Assembly: GCA_045649205.1 (NCBI GenBank)
Contig: JAZRPJ010000187.1
Location: 33,052-97,051 of the forward strand
Direction of reading: 5' to 3'
Length of the DNA: 64,000 nt
DNA from: Flemingiibacterium sp045649205
Lineage (GTDB): Bacteria > Bacillota > Clostridia > Oscillospirales > CAG-272
The position numbers were made by a program, and so were the translations under genes. Positions 51,131 through 60,057 of this stretch are shown piece by piece (within the stretch, counting starts at the first letter, position 1; every line of letters starts with the position of its first letter). The notes beneath the pieces are model-generated. The model saw only the letters and a list, made by a program, of their open reading frames with translations. It ran no database searches and was not told where the DNA came from.

Positions 51131-54100
51131 TCACCCTTTATTTTGGTTTTCCACGGCTTCAAGATAGCATTTTAACAGCTCGCAGATATCGTAAAGAGGT
51201 CGTCCCGACTTTATTTTGTAATTTACACACGGGATTCCCGACATACGGAAAGTCAGATTTATATTCGCCTTTGCCGATGCCGCCGCCCAGATCATCGGAT
51301 CGAACCTTTCAGGAATGACGGAAATAATATCACCCTTGTGTTCGATTTTCGGGATTCTCGCACGGCTTGCAAGCGCCCTCGCAAGGGATACATAAAGAAG
51401 GGTATCCGCCGGTCCGGGAATCTCACCGAAACGGTCCATTAATTCATCAGCAAGGTCGTCAAGGTCCTCGGAATTTTCGATATGAGCGATCTTTTTGTAA
51501 ATATCCATTCTCTGCGCCTCGCTGCGGATATACTTCTCCGGCAGGAATGCGTTGAGGGAGATATCGAGCTTCGATTCAAACTTTGGCTCGGGTGCTTCGC
51601 CCTTTTCTTCGAGGACGGCTTCGTTAAGGATTTTCACATATAAGTCATACCCCACGGAATCAAGCTGTCCGTGCTGCTCCGCACCGAGGAGATTTCCTGC
51701 ACCGCGGATTTCAAGGTCGCGAAGTGCGATTTTGAAGCCTGAACCGAACTCGGTGTATTCACGCATTGCGGAAAGGCGTTTAGTGGCGATTTCGGTAAGG
51801 GAAAGATTCCTCGGGTAGGTGAAATACGCCCACGCCCGACGGCTGGAGCGTCCCACGCGACCGCGAATCTGATGAAGCTGTGAAAGCCCGAGATTCTGCG
51901 CGTTATCGATAATCAGTGTATTGGCGTTTGGAACGTCAACGCCCGATTCGATGATAGTGGTGGAAACTAAAATATCGATCTCACCCATGACCATGCCGCG
52001 CCATATATCGGAGAGAGCTTCCTTGTCCATTTGTCCGTGACCGACGGCGATCCTTGCCTCGGGGATAGCTCTCTGAAGCCGCAGGGCAACACCGTCGATA
52101 TCCTCCACATTATTGTGCAGGAAAAATACCTGACCGCCCCGGCGAAGCTCCTTTTTGATGGCTTCATTTATGATAAGGTCGTCATACTCCATAACGAAGG
52201 TCTGCACGGGAAATCTGTCCCCCGGTGCTTCATCGAGGACAGACATATCACGGATGCCGCTCATTGCCATATTGAGGGTACGTGGAATAGGTGTCGCCGT
52301 TAATGTCAGCACGTCAACATTGGCTGAAATCTGCTTTAATTTTTCCTTGTGCGCAACGCCGAAACGCTGTTCCTCGTCAATAATTACAAGCCCAAGATCG
52401 CGGAAGACCACATCCTTTGATACAAGTCGGTGGGTTCCCACAATTATGTCAACGTCACCACGTCGGAGCGCGCGGAGAGTTTCCTGCTGCTGTTTCGGGG
52501 TGCGGAACCGTGACACCATGTCAACGGTCACGGGAAAACCGCGCATCCGGGAAAGGATAGTCTGATAATGCTGCATGGCAAGAATTGTGGTAGGCACTAA
52601 AATCGCCACCTGCTTACCGCTCATAACAGCCTTGAACGCCGCGCGAACGGCAACCTCGGTTTTGCCGAAGCCCACGTCACCGCAAAGGAGTCTGTCCATA
52701 GGCACACGGCTTTCCATATCGCGCTTGATCTCCTTTATAGATTCAAGCTGTCCCTCGGTTTCCTCGTACTCGAAGGCGGCATCGAATTCACGGCTCATGT
52801 CGTCATCGGGAAGGAATGCAAAGCCCTCCTTGCGCTGACGCTCGGCATAGAGCTTTATAAGCTCCTTCGCCATTTCCTTTGCCGCCGCCTTTGCCTTTGT
52901 CTTGGAACGAACCCAATCCGTACCGCCCATTTTCGACAGCCGTACACCGCCGTTTTCCGTGTGTGCGCCGATGTATTTTGAAACCATATCAAGCTGGTCT
53001 GTGGGAAGGTAGAGTAGGTCGTCACCGGCGTATTTTATCTTGATGTAGTCCTTGGTCACCCCCACAACGGTAAGCTGCTCAATACCCATGTACATGCCGA
53101 TACCGTGATTTGCGTGAACCACAAAATCGCCGGGGGTAATATCGTTGTATGAGAGAATTTTTTCCTGAGATGAACGGTTATTTTTTGCCTTCTTGGAACG
53201 TGAGAGAATGGTCCTCGAATAGGAGCTTGGATTCTGATAGGTTGAAAGCAGGGCGAACCGCGATGATGCCAGCTCAAAGCCCACAAGATTCACGCCGGAA
53301 AGCACTAATGTCACCGATTCGGGAAGGCTGAGAATGCCGTATTCGCGCTCACCGCCCACGGCACTTATGCCACGCTCGGTCAGCTCGGCAATGATGTTCT
53401 TCGCCGCAACCTCGTTTTCCGTAAGGACCACGGTGCGGTATTTTCCAGCCTGATAGCCGGTTAGATCCTCTGCCAGCAGCTCAAAATTGTCGGCGTAGGA
53501 CACAGTCTGCTTTGTTCGGAATGAGTAAAGCCCCGACAGCTTTCTTCCCGTGTGATTCGGGGTAAAGGTATTTAAAAGAAGTGCACCGCTTCTGTCGGTA
53601 AAAGCGGAAAACCAATCGGCATTTCTCGCATAGTCCGCATAGCGCGAGGAAATTTCGCACCGTTCAAGCATCCCCTCGACCTCACTGCCGATATGAAAAT
53701 CATAGGTTTTCATACGGTCAAGACAGTTGTTTTCCTCTTGGATGAAAATGAGCGGATGCATAAGTCTGCATGATTCCGCACCGTATTTTACGTAATCAGC
53801 GAGAGTGGTCGCCTCGGGGTAGACAATGGAGATGTATTTGTCAATAAAGTTAAGCTCCACGCCGCCCTTTATTGCCTCAAGCTCCGCCTGCAGTGAGCCG
53901 ATGACTCGTTCATCCTCCGCCTTTTTCAGCTGTGCCTTTACAGCCGCGGCAATATCAGCACGGGACTTATCCGATGCCACAATTTCACGGGCAGGAGTGA
54001 CGGTAAAGGTGGAAATATTCTCGATATTACGCTGAGTCATTATATCGAAGCTGCCCATTCGGTCGATCTCGTCATCGAAAAGCTCGATTCTTATGGGATA

Positions 54101-54709
54101 TTCCCCGTAAGGCGGAAAAATATCCACTATTCCGCCGCGCACCGAGTACTGCCCTACACCGTCCACAAGCTCGCTGTGGGTATATCCGCAGGCTTCAAGG
54201 GATGCCCGAAGCTCCGGCAGATTAAGAGGCTTGTTTATATCTACCGTGATAGTGGTCGCCTTTAAGGTTTCGATGGGCATTGTATACTGCATGACGCTGT
54301 CGGGGGTGGCTATAACGCAGTCATAGGGAGTCCCTTTTTCACCTGCATTTGCAAAGGCAGAAAGGACACGAAGGCGCTCGTATTCATATTCGCGGGATGC
54401 TGTAATATTGTGAAAAACGAAATCCCGGAGAGGATACATAAGAGGGGTAAGCCCAAGCTCAGACAGTGAATTGTTAAGGCGAAGACCGTCCTTTTCATCG
54501 GGGACGATGATGAGAGCCGGAAGTCCGAATTTCCCTCTGATATTCTTTATGATTCCGCTGTAAAAGACCGCCCTCGCGCCCTCGGAAAGACCGTTTACTG
54601 CAATGGGGTGAACAAGCTCCTCACCTCTGCCGCATATAGCCTTTAATATATCGTCAAATTCTCTCTCAAGCTGTATGCTCTCTGAAATAACGGATATTTT
54701 TTCGCTCAT
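51131..54709 (-). CDS. mfd: Transcription-repair coupling factor Mfd
   Basis: 1192 residues, full length. Order: UvrB-like UvrA-interacting part (about 1-350), RNA polymerase-interacting CarD-like domain ('ITPGDFVVHANHGIGMYMG', about 520-540), superfamily 2 translocase with Walker A 'CGDVGFGKTEVA' (about 676-687), 'DEEQRFGV' and motif VI, and the C-terminal TRCF domain. Mfd removes stalled RNA polymerase and recruits UvrA. It starts ten bases after pth in the same direction. Confidence 0.97.
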   Translation of the reverse strand: MSEKISVISESIQLEREFDDILKAICGRGEELVHPIAVNGLSEGARAVFYSGIIKNIRGKFGLPALIIVPDEKDGLRLNNSLSELGLTPLMYPLRDFVFHNITASREYEYERLRVLSAFANAGEKGTPYDCVIATPDSVMQYTMPIETLKATTITVDINKPLNLPELRASLEACGYTHSELVDGVGQYSVRGGIVDIFPPYGEYPIRIELFDDEIDRMGSFDIMTQRNIENISTFTVTPAREIVASDKSRADIAAAVKAQLKKAEDERVIGSLQAELEAIKGGVELNFIDKYISIVYPEATTLADYVKYGAESCRLMHPLIFIQEENNCLDRMKTYDFHIGSEVEGMLERCEISSRYADYARNADWFSAFTDRSGALLLNTFTPNHTGRKLSGLYSFRTKQTVSYADNFELLAEDLTGYQAGKYRTVVLTENEVAAKNIIAELTERGISAVGGEREYGILSLPESVTLVLSGVNLVGFELASSRFALLSTYQNPSSYSRTILSRSKKAKNNRSSQEKILSYNDITPGDFVVHANHGIGMYMGIEQLTVVGVTKDYIKIKYAGDDLLYLPTDQLDMVSKYIGAHTENGGVRLSKMGGTDWVRSKTKAKAAAKEMAKELIKLYAERQRKEGFAFLPDDDMSREFDAAFEYEETEGQLESIKEIKRDMESRVPMDRLLCGDVGFGKTEVAVRAAFKAVMSGKQVAILVPTTILAMQHYQTILSRMRGFPVTVDMVSRFRTPKQQQETLRALRRGDVDIIVGTHRLVSKDVVFRDLGLVIIDEEQRFGVAHKEKLKQISANVDVLTLTATPIPRTLNMAMSGIRDMSVLDEAPGDRFPVQTFVMEYDDLIINEAIKKELRRGGQVFFLHNNVEDIDGVALRLQRAIPEARIAVGHGQMDKEALSDIWRGMVMGEIDILVSTTIIESGVDVPNANTLIIDNAQNLGLSQLHQIRGRVGRSSRRAWAYFTYPRNLSLTEIATKRLSAMREYTEFGSGFKIALRDLEIRGAGNLLGAEQHGQLDSVGYDLYVKILNEAVLEEKGEAPEPKFESKLDISLNAFLPEKYIRSEAQRMDIYKKIAHIENSEDLDDLADELMDRFGEIPGPADTLLYVSLARALASRARIPKIEHKGDIISVIPERFDPMIWAAASAKANINLTFRMSGIPCVNYKIKSGRPLYDICELLKCYLEAVENQNKG

Positions 54710-54718
54710 GTGATCCCC

Positions 54719-55345
54719 TCAGTTATATAAATTCATGGCTTTGTCGATGTCACCGGAAACAACAACTTCAAGTGCCGACGCCGCCCTGCCCATGGCATCA
54801 GAGAAGGCTTCACGGTCGGGACCGCTGATCTCGCCCAGTACCCATGCGGCGAGATCGTAATCAGGATGTGGCTTTGCTCCCACTCCCATGCGTATTCTCG
54901 GGAAAGCATCGCTTCCCAGCCTTTCGATAATGGAGCGGAGTCCCTTCTGACCGCCATCGCTTCCCTTTTTGCGAATACGAAGCTTACCGGGAGCTAAATT
55001 TATGTCATCGCAGATCACGATAATATTTTCCGGAGGAATTTTATAGAAATTTGCCGCTTCGGATACAGCCTCGCCGGAAAGATTCATGTAGGTTTGAGGC
55101 TTCATGACAAGCACACGGTTTCCTGCAATCGTAACCTCGCCGGTCAGCGCCCTGAATTTCGCACGATCCACTCTGAAATTTAATTTTTCGGAAAGGTAAT
55201 CAATAGTCAAAAAACCGGCGTTGTGCCTTGTTTTCAGGTACTCGTTCCCAGGATTTCCAAGTCCGGCTACGATATGTGTGATCGGTGCAGTACTTAACGC
55301 ACCGCCTTTTTCTATTTTACGGAATAAATCGAATATGTCTGCCAT
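54719..55345 (-). CDS. pth: Peptidyl-tRNA hydrolase
   Basis: 208 residues: 'HIVAGLGNPGNEYLKTRHNAGF' with the catalytic His, 'MKPQTYMNLSGEAV' and 'DDINLAPGKLRIRKKGSDGGQKG'. It frees tRNA from prematurely released peptides. The N-terminal ~24 residues (MADIFDLFRKIEKGG) extend beyond the normal E. coli start. pth-mfd is a common Firmicutes pair. Confidence 0.95.
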   Translation of the reverse strand: MADIFDLFRKIEKGGALSTAPITHIVAGLGNPGNEYLKTRHNAGFLTIDYLSEKLNFRVDRAKFRALTGEVTIAGNRVLVMKPQTYMNLSGEAVSEAANFYKIPPENIIVICDDINLAPGKLRIRKKGSDGGQKGLRSIIERLGSDAFPRIRMGVGAKPHPDYDLAAWVLGEISGPDREAFSDAMGRAASALEVVVSGDIDKAMNLYN

Positions 55346-55446
55346 GTTGCATTCCTTTTCTCATAAAAATTTTTATTAATTGCAAGCAGAAATCGACGGG
55401 TGCGGACCGCTGTCCAACTCCCGTCTTGCCTATTATTTACACAGCG

Positions 55447-55672
55447 TGTCGAAAAACATCTGACTTAAAAACTGTTACAAAAACCGCACAAATTTATTAG
55501 GCTCTCCCTGTGGGAGAGCTGTCGCCGTAGGCGGCTGAGAGGGCGAATATCTGCTCCCCCCCTCTCCGTCACGCCACATGGCGTGACACCTCTCCCACAA
55601 GGAGAGGCTCTTTAACGGCATCACTTTTGTCTAAAAGGACAAAAGCAGTTCCCCGAAACAACTTTTTCGACA
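55447..55672. other. Inverted repeat TGTCGAAAAA flanking repeat copy 2
   Basis: TGTCGAAAAA (55447-55456) and its reverse complement (55663-55672) enclose the fold-back element and a CTTTTGTC/GACAAAAG hairpin (about 55624-55645). The pair could be the ends of a larger nested element. Otherwise 55346-55498 and 55613-55743 hold no gene. Confidence 0.4.
55499..55612. repeat. Fold-back intergenic repeat, copy 2
   Basis: 114 bases starting GGCTCTCCCTGTGGGAGAGC and ending GGAGAGGC. The arms are imperfect inverted repeats: the right arm read backwards starts GCCTCTCCTTGTGGGAGAGG. A CACGCC/GGCGTG inner hairpin is present. Clearly the same family as 37690-37830. No ORF. Confidence 0.8.
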
Positions 55673-55743
55673 GCCTATTATAAATATTGTATCAGATTTT
55701 TTCCGGTTTATCAAGAGTTTTGCAAAATTTTTTCCGAATTTAC

Positions 55744-55772
55744 TTTACTTTTTCTATAAAATATGTTAAAAT
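55744..55772 (+). promoter_or_regulatory. Promoter of the 55.8-60.0 kb plus-strand run
   Basis: TTTACT (55744-55749), 17 bases, TAAAAT (55767-55772). Confidence 0.45.
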
Positions 55773-55834
55773 ATAATTGTGATGTTAATACTTTAATGTA
55801 AAACCACGAAAACTTCAAAGGAGGTAACTGCGCT

Positions 55835-56179
55835 GTGTCACACGTTCCCTTTGGCGGCCCACCCCCGGAACTCATAAAAAACGGCTCCGTGCGAACCCGT
55901 AACACACGGCCCACCACACCTCATCCGTACCACCCCTACAAGACTCCGGCGCAAGCCCCAAGATCTTCGCGTGAGCGAATCCCCCCCATGAAGGTCACTC
56001 CGAAAAGCAGCTATACCCCTCCCGTAAAAAAGCTGTCCAGACCGAAGAAATCCCGTCGTACCGACCCTCAAAAGTCCGCACGTCTGCATGATTTTCTCCT
56101 GGGCTTTTTCATCGGACTCGCCATTTTCGGTATCGCCGCAATATTCCTATGCAACGCGCTTATTGCGCTGTTTATATAA
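55835..56179 (+). CDS. Proline/basic-rich protein with one C-terminal membrane helix
   Basis: I do not recognise it. The 114-residue product has a long, probably disordered N-terminal part rich in Pro, Thr, Arg and Lys (about residues 1-82) and a single helix near the C-terminus ('FLLGFFIGLAIFGIAAIFL', about 87-105). It starts with GTG ten bases after AAAGGAGG. Next gene begins ten bases later. It may be a tail-anchored membrane protein. Confidence 0.6.
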   Translation: MSHVPFGGPPPELIKNGSVRTRNTRPTTPHPYHPYKTPAQAPRSSRERIPPMKVTPKSSYTPPVKKLSRPKKSRRTDPQKSARLHDFLLGFFIGLAIFGIAAIFLCNALIALFI

Positions 56180-56189
56180 AGGATGACCT

Positions 56190-56891
56190 ATGCGTATAGA
56201 TAAATTTCTCTCCGAAATGGGCATATGCAGCCGTTCCGAATGCCGCAAAGCGACAAAAGGCGGTGCAGTCACAGTAAACGGGATTGCCGTAAAAGCGGCG
56301 GATATGCATATTGACCCGGATAAGGATAAAATCACCTTTTTCGGGCAGGAGATTACATACAAAAAATTCACATATATAATGCTGAATAAACCCGAGGGCT
56401 ATGTCAGTGCCACCGAGGATTTAAGGGAGAAGACTGTCCTATCTCTGCTTGGAGAACGAGAGCAGAAGTTGGGGCTTTTTCCCTGCGGTCGGCTTGACAA
56501 AAATACTCTGGGGCTTTTAATTTTGACAAATGACGGTGAGCTTTGCCACCGTCTGCTCTCTCCGAAAAGCCATGTTGCCAAGGTATATTTCTTCCGTGCC
56601 GAGCGGAAAGTCACCGAGGAAGACAAATGTCGCCTTGAGAGCGGAGTAAGCCTTGACGGCGAGATAACGAAACCGGCATCCGTCACCCTTGACGGGGATG
56701 CCATGTCCGGCCGGCTCACCATCACCGAGGGCAAATTCCATCAGGTAAAAAGGATGCTTGAAGCGGTCTGCAACAAGGTCACTTACCTTGAAAGAGTCGA
56801 ATTTGCCGGCCTCCCCCTTGACACCGCACTTGACCGCGGCGAATGGCGTGAGTTAACTCCGGCAGAGGAAGAAATTTTACGAAATGCCTGA
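56190..56891 (+). CDS. RsuA/RluB-family pseudouridine synthase
   Basis: 233 residues: N-terminal S4-like RNA-binding domain ('RIDKFLSEMGICSRSECR') and catalytic domain with the Asp motif 'GRLDKNTLGLLILTND' (about residues 98-113), plus 'KFHQVKRMLEAV'. It isomerises a specific uridine in rRNA; the 16S RsuA-type is likely from length, but RluB/E cannot be excluded. GGATG is close to the ATG. Confidence 0.9.
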   Translation: MRIDKFLSEMGICSRSECRKATKGGAVTVNGIAVKAADMHIDPDKDKITFFGQEITYKKFTYIMLNKPEGYVSATEDLREKTVLSLLGEREQKLGLFPCGRLDKNTLGLLILTNDGELCHRLLSPKSHVAKVYFFRAERKVTEEDKCRLESGVSLDGEITKPASVTLDGDAMSGRLTITEGKFHQVKRMLEAVCNKVTYLERVEFAGLPLDTALDRGEWRELTPAEEEILRNA

Positions 56892-56920
56892 CAATCCAAC
56901 ATACTGAAAGGAAACAAGAA

Positions 56921-59086
56921 ATGACTATCATTGAAACCCTTGCCGCCGAGCTTTCCCTCGGCGTTGAACAGACAGAAAAGACCGTAGCCCTCATCGATGA
57001 GGGCAATACCATCCCCTTCATCGCCAGATACCGTAAGGAAGTGACCGGTTCTCTCGATGACGAAAAGCTCCGTGAGCTTTACGACAGACTGACCTATCTC
57101 CGCTCTCTCGAAGCAAGGCGTGAAGAGGTTGCAAACCTCATCACCGAGCAGGGTAAGATGACTCCCGAAATCGAAGCGGCTCTTAAAAATGCGAAGATAC
57201 TCACCGAAATCGAGGATATCTACCGTCCATTCAGACCGAAGCGTAAGACCCGTGCATCGGTGGCAAGAGAAAGAGGACTTGAACCCCTCGCCGAGCTTAT
57301 CATGGAGCAGCGAAACGAATATACTCCCTCCATCCCCGAAGCGGCGTCCGAATATATCGATGCCGAAAAAGACGTCGAAACCGCCGAAGCGGCTATTGCA
57401 GGTGCCTGCGATATTATCGCCGAGGATGTTTCCGACAATGCGGATTTTAGAAAATATCTCCGCGCCCTTACCACTGACCTGGGCGAGATCGTCTGTGTCA
57501 GGGCAAATGAGGATAAATCTGCCGACGATTCGGTATATTCCGGATACTATGACTTCAAAGAGCCGATCCGCCGTCTGCCCGGCCATAGAATCCTTGCCAT
57601 CAATCGCGGCGAGAAGGAGGAATTCCTCAAGGTGTCCCTTGTCATGGCAGAAGAACCGCCGATCAATTACCTCCACTCAAAAGTGATCACAAACCAAAGC
57701 AGTCCCGCTGCAGAGTATATTTCCACCGCCGTGACCGACAGCTATACAAGACTTATTGCTCCGTCCATCGAGCGCGAGATACGTACTGCACTCTTTGACA
57801 GTGCCTGCGAAGGCGCACTAAAGGTCTTTGAGGTAAACCTCAAAAATCTGCTTATGCAGTCCCCTCTCAAGGGCAAGACCGTCCTCGGCTACGACCCCGG
57901 TTACCGCAACGGCTGTAAGCTTGCCGTCGTTGACAGAACCGGCAAAGTCCTCGACACCGCAGTTATTTACCCCATGAAGCCACAGGAGCGCACCGAAGAA
58001 GCAAAGAAGATCGTAAAACGGCTTATCGCCGCTCACGATGTCAGCGTTATCGCCATCGGCAACGGCACGGCATCAAAGGAGAGCGAGATCTTTATTGCAT
58101 CTCTCATCAAAGAGCTTGATGCAGATGTTAAGTATGCCGTAGTCAGCGAGGCAGGTGCTTCCATTTATTCCGCATCAAAGCTTGCAACAGAAGAATTCCC
58201 GGATTTCGACGTAATGCAGAGAAGTGCAATTTCTATTGCAAGACGCATCCAGGATCCGCTGGCAGAGCTTGTTAAGATCGACCCAAAATCTATCGGCGTG
58301 GGTCAGTATCAGCACGACATGAAGCCGGCACGCCTTGACGAAGCCCTCGGCGGAGTGGTCGAAGACTGCGTAAATGCGGTGGGAGTTGATGTCAATACCG
58401 CATCTCATTCCCTGCTATCTTACATCGCCGGCATAAATTCTACCTCGGCGAAAAACATTGTCAAATACCGCGAGGAAAACGGTGAGTTCAAATCAAGAAA
58501 CGAAATCAAAAAAGTGCCGAGAATCGGCGATAAGGCATTTTTACAGTGCGCGGGCTTCCTCCGCGTATCCGGCTCAAATGAAATCCTCGACTGCACCGGC
58601 GTACACCCCGAAAGCTATGCGGCGGCACATACTCTCCTTTCAAACTTCGGCTACACGGCCGACGACGTGCGCGCAAATAAGCTTTCCGGACTTCGTGACA
58701 AAGTAAAAAAAGAAGGCTTCGGCAAAGTTTCGGCAGAGCTTGAAATCGGTGAGCCTACTCTTATCGACATTATTTCCGAGCTTGAAAAGCCGGGACGTGA
58801 CGTCCGTGACAGTCTTCCCCAGACCGTGCTTCGTGACGATATTCTTGATATCGCCGACTTAAAGCCAGATATGATCGTCACCGGCACTGTCCGCAACGTT
58901 ATCGACTTTGGTGCCTTCGTTGACATCGGCGTTCACCATGACGGACTTGTTCATATCTCCGAAATCTGCGATAAGTTTATAAAGCATCCCGGTGAGGTAC
59001 TTGCTGTGGGTGATGTGGTTCAGGTGAAGATCAAGGGAGTTGACCTTAAGAAGAACCGCATTTCCCTTACCATGAAAAATATTTAA
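56921..59086 (+). CDS. tex: Tex family RNA-binding transcription accessory protein
   Basis: 721 residues, full length. Order: helical N-terminus ('EGNTIPFIARYRKEVTGSLDD'), YqgF-like RNase H fold ('LGYDPGYRNGCKLAVVD', about 324-340), helix-hairpin-helix repeats ('AGINSTSAKNIVKYREENG', about 506-524), and a C-terminal S1 RNA-binding domain ('GTVRNVIDFGAFVDIGVHHDGLVH'). Tex binds nucleic acid and affects transcription; its precise role is not settled. Confidence 0.95.
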   Translation: MTIIETLAAELSLGVEQTEKTVALIDEGNTIPFIARYRKEVTGSLDDEKLRELYDRLTYLRSLEARREEVANLITEQGKMTPEIEAALKNAKILTEIEDIYRPFRPKRKTRASVARERGLEPLAELIMEQRNEYTPSIPEAASEYIDAEKDVETAEAAIAGACDIIAEDVSDNADFRKYLRALTTDLGEIVCVRANEDKSADDSVYSGYYDFKEPIRRLPGHRILAINRGEKEEFLKVSLVMAEEPPINYLHSKVITNQSSPAAEYISTAVTDSYTRLIAPSIEREIRTALFDSACEGALKVFEVNLKNLLMQSPLKGKTVLGYDPGYRNGCKLAVVDRTGKVLDTAVIYPMKPQERTEEAKKIVKRLIAAHDVSVIAIGNGTASKESEIFIASLIKELDADVKYAVVSEAGASIYSASKLATEEFPDFDVMQRSAISIARRIQDPLAELVKIDPKSIGVGQYQHDMKPARLDEALGGVVEDCVNAVGVDVNTASHSLLSYIAGINSTSAKNIVKYREENGEFKSRNEIKKVPRIGDKAFLQCAGFLRVSGSNEILDCTGVHPESYAAAHTLLSNFGYTADDVRANKLSGLRDKVKKEGFGKVSAELEIGEPTLIDIISELEKPGRDVRDSLPQTVLRDDILDIADLKPDMIVTGTVRNVIDFGAFVDIGVHHDGLVHISEICDKFIKHPGEVLAVGDVVQVKIKGVDLKKNRISLTMKNI

Positions 59087-59101
59087 TTTCTGGAGATCCT
59101 T

Positions 59102-59998
59102 ATGGCTTCAAAATCAAAAGGCTTGGGAAAGAAAAAGTCTTCACTTATAACGTTTATCGTACTGCTCATAATCGTTATCGCCTACAATCTTTACGACAAG
59201 GCGGCTGCCCCGAATAAAAGCGGCGAGCTGCTTGAGGTTCATATAATCGACATTGGTCAGGGCGACAGCGCACTTATCCGCCACAAGGACAGTACTGTAC
59301 TTATTGATGCCGGTCCGAGGAAATCGGGAGCTTTTCTGAAAGAATATCTCAAAAGCCTTGGCGTTGATCGGTTAGATTACGCCATTCTGACTCATCCCCA
59401 CGAAGACCACATAGGCGGGGCAGCAGCGGTACTTGACAGGTTCGAAGTAGGTAAACTGCTTCTCACCGATCTTGAGGCAACAACCTACACTTTCGAGGAA
59501 CTGCTTGACAGCATCGAAAGAAATAAAACCTACGCGGAAATCCCTGCTCTCGGCGATGAGTATGAAATCGGTGATATAAAGTTTAAAATCCTCGCCCCCA
59601 TTACTCCAACCGATGACTCAAACAATATGAGCCTTGTCATAAAATTCACCTTCGGTGACACCGATTTTCTTTTCACCGGTGATGCAGAAAAGGACGTTGA
59701 AGCGGAAATGCTGAAGCTCTATCCTAAAGAGAGCCTCGACTGCGATCTTCTTAAGGTAGGACATCACGGCTCAAACACATCCTCCACCGCTGAATTTTTA
59801 GCGGCAGTATCCCCGAAAATCGCCACTATCTCCTGCGGATATGACAATGATTACGGTCATCCCCACGGCGAAGTGCTTGCAAGGCTTAAGAAATGCGGTA
59901 CGGAAAAGATTCTGATTACCAAAGATGAAGAAAGCTTTGTGGTCTATTCAGACGGCGAAGATATCTTTCATAAGGATAAAATTTCCATACCCTATTGA
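59102..59998 (+). CDS. ComEC-like metallo-beta-lactamase fold hydrolase
   Basis: 298 residues: a basic N-terminus and one membrane helix (about 15-30) followed by an exported metallo-beta-lactamase domain with 'IDIGQGDSALI', the metal site 'THPHEDHIGG', 'FTGDAEKD' and 'KVGHHGSNTSS'. This matches the soluble C-terminal domain of ComEC/Rec2, but the ComEC channel part is missing, so the protein is a secreted or membrane-bound nuclease-like enzyme. Its stop codon lies in the -35 of proS. Confidence 0.85.
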   Translation: MASKSKGLGKKKSSLITFIVLLIIVIAYNLYDKAAAPNKSGELLEVHIIDIGQGDSALIRHKDSTVLIDAGPRKSGAFLKEYLKSLGVDRLDYAILTHPHEDHIGGAAAVLDRFEVGKLLLTDLEATTYTFEELLDSIERNKTYAEIPALGDEYEIGDIKFKILAPITPTDDSNNMSLVIKFTFGDTDFLFTGDAEKDVEAEMLKLYPKESLDCDLLKVGHHGSNTSSTAEFLAAVSPKIATISCGYDNDYGHPHGEVLARLKKCGTEKILITKDEESFVVYSDGEDIFHKDKISIPY

Positions 59999-60023
59999 CA
60001 TTTGCGGCGATAAATAGTATAAT
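59995..60023 (+). promoter_or_regulatory. Consensus promoter of proS, inside the upstream stop
   Basis: TTGACA (59995-60000), 17 bases, TATAAT (60018-60023): both hexamers are perfect. The -35 includes the TGA stop of the upstream gene. The short leader (~30 bases) has no room for a T-box. Confidence 0.85.
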
Positions 60024-60057
60024 AATGTTAAATTTACCAATCGAAAGGACACATAAA

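Noticed and set aside
56783..57676. 297-codon minus-strand ORF opposite tex
   Set aside because: Shadow of tex; Phe/Gly-rich with no domain.
60001..60057. T-box leader upstream of proS
   Set aside because: Only about 30 bases separate the promoter from the start codon, too few for a T-box.
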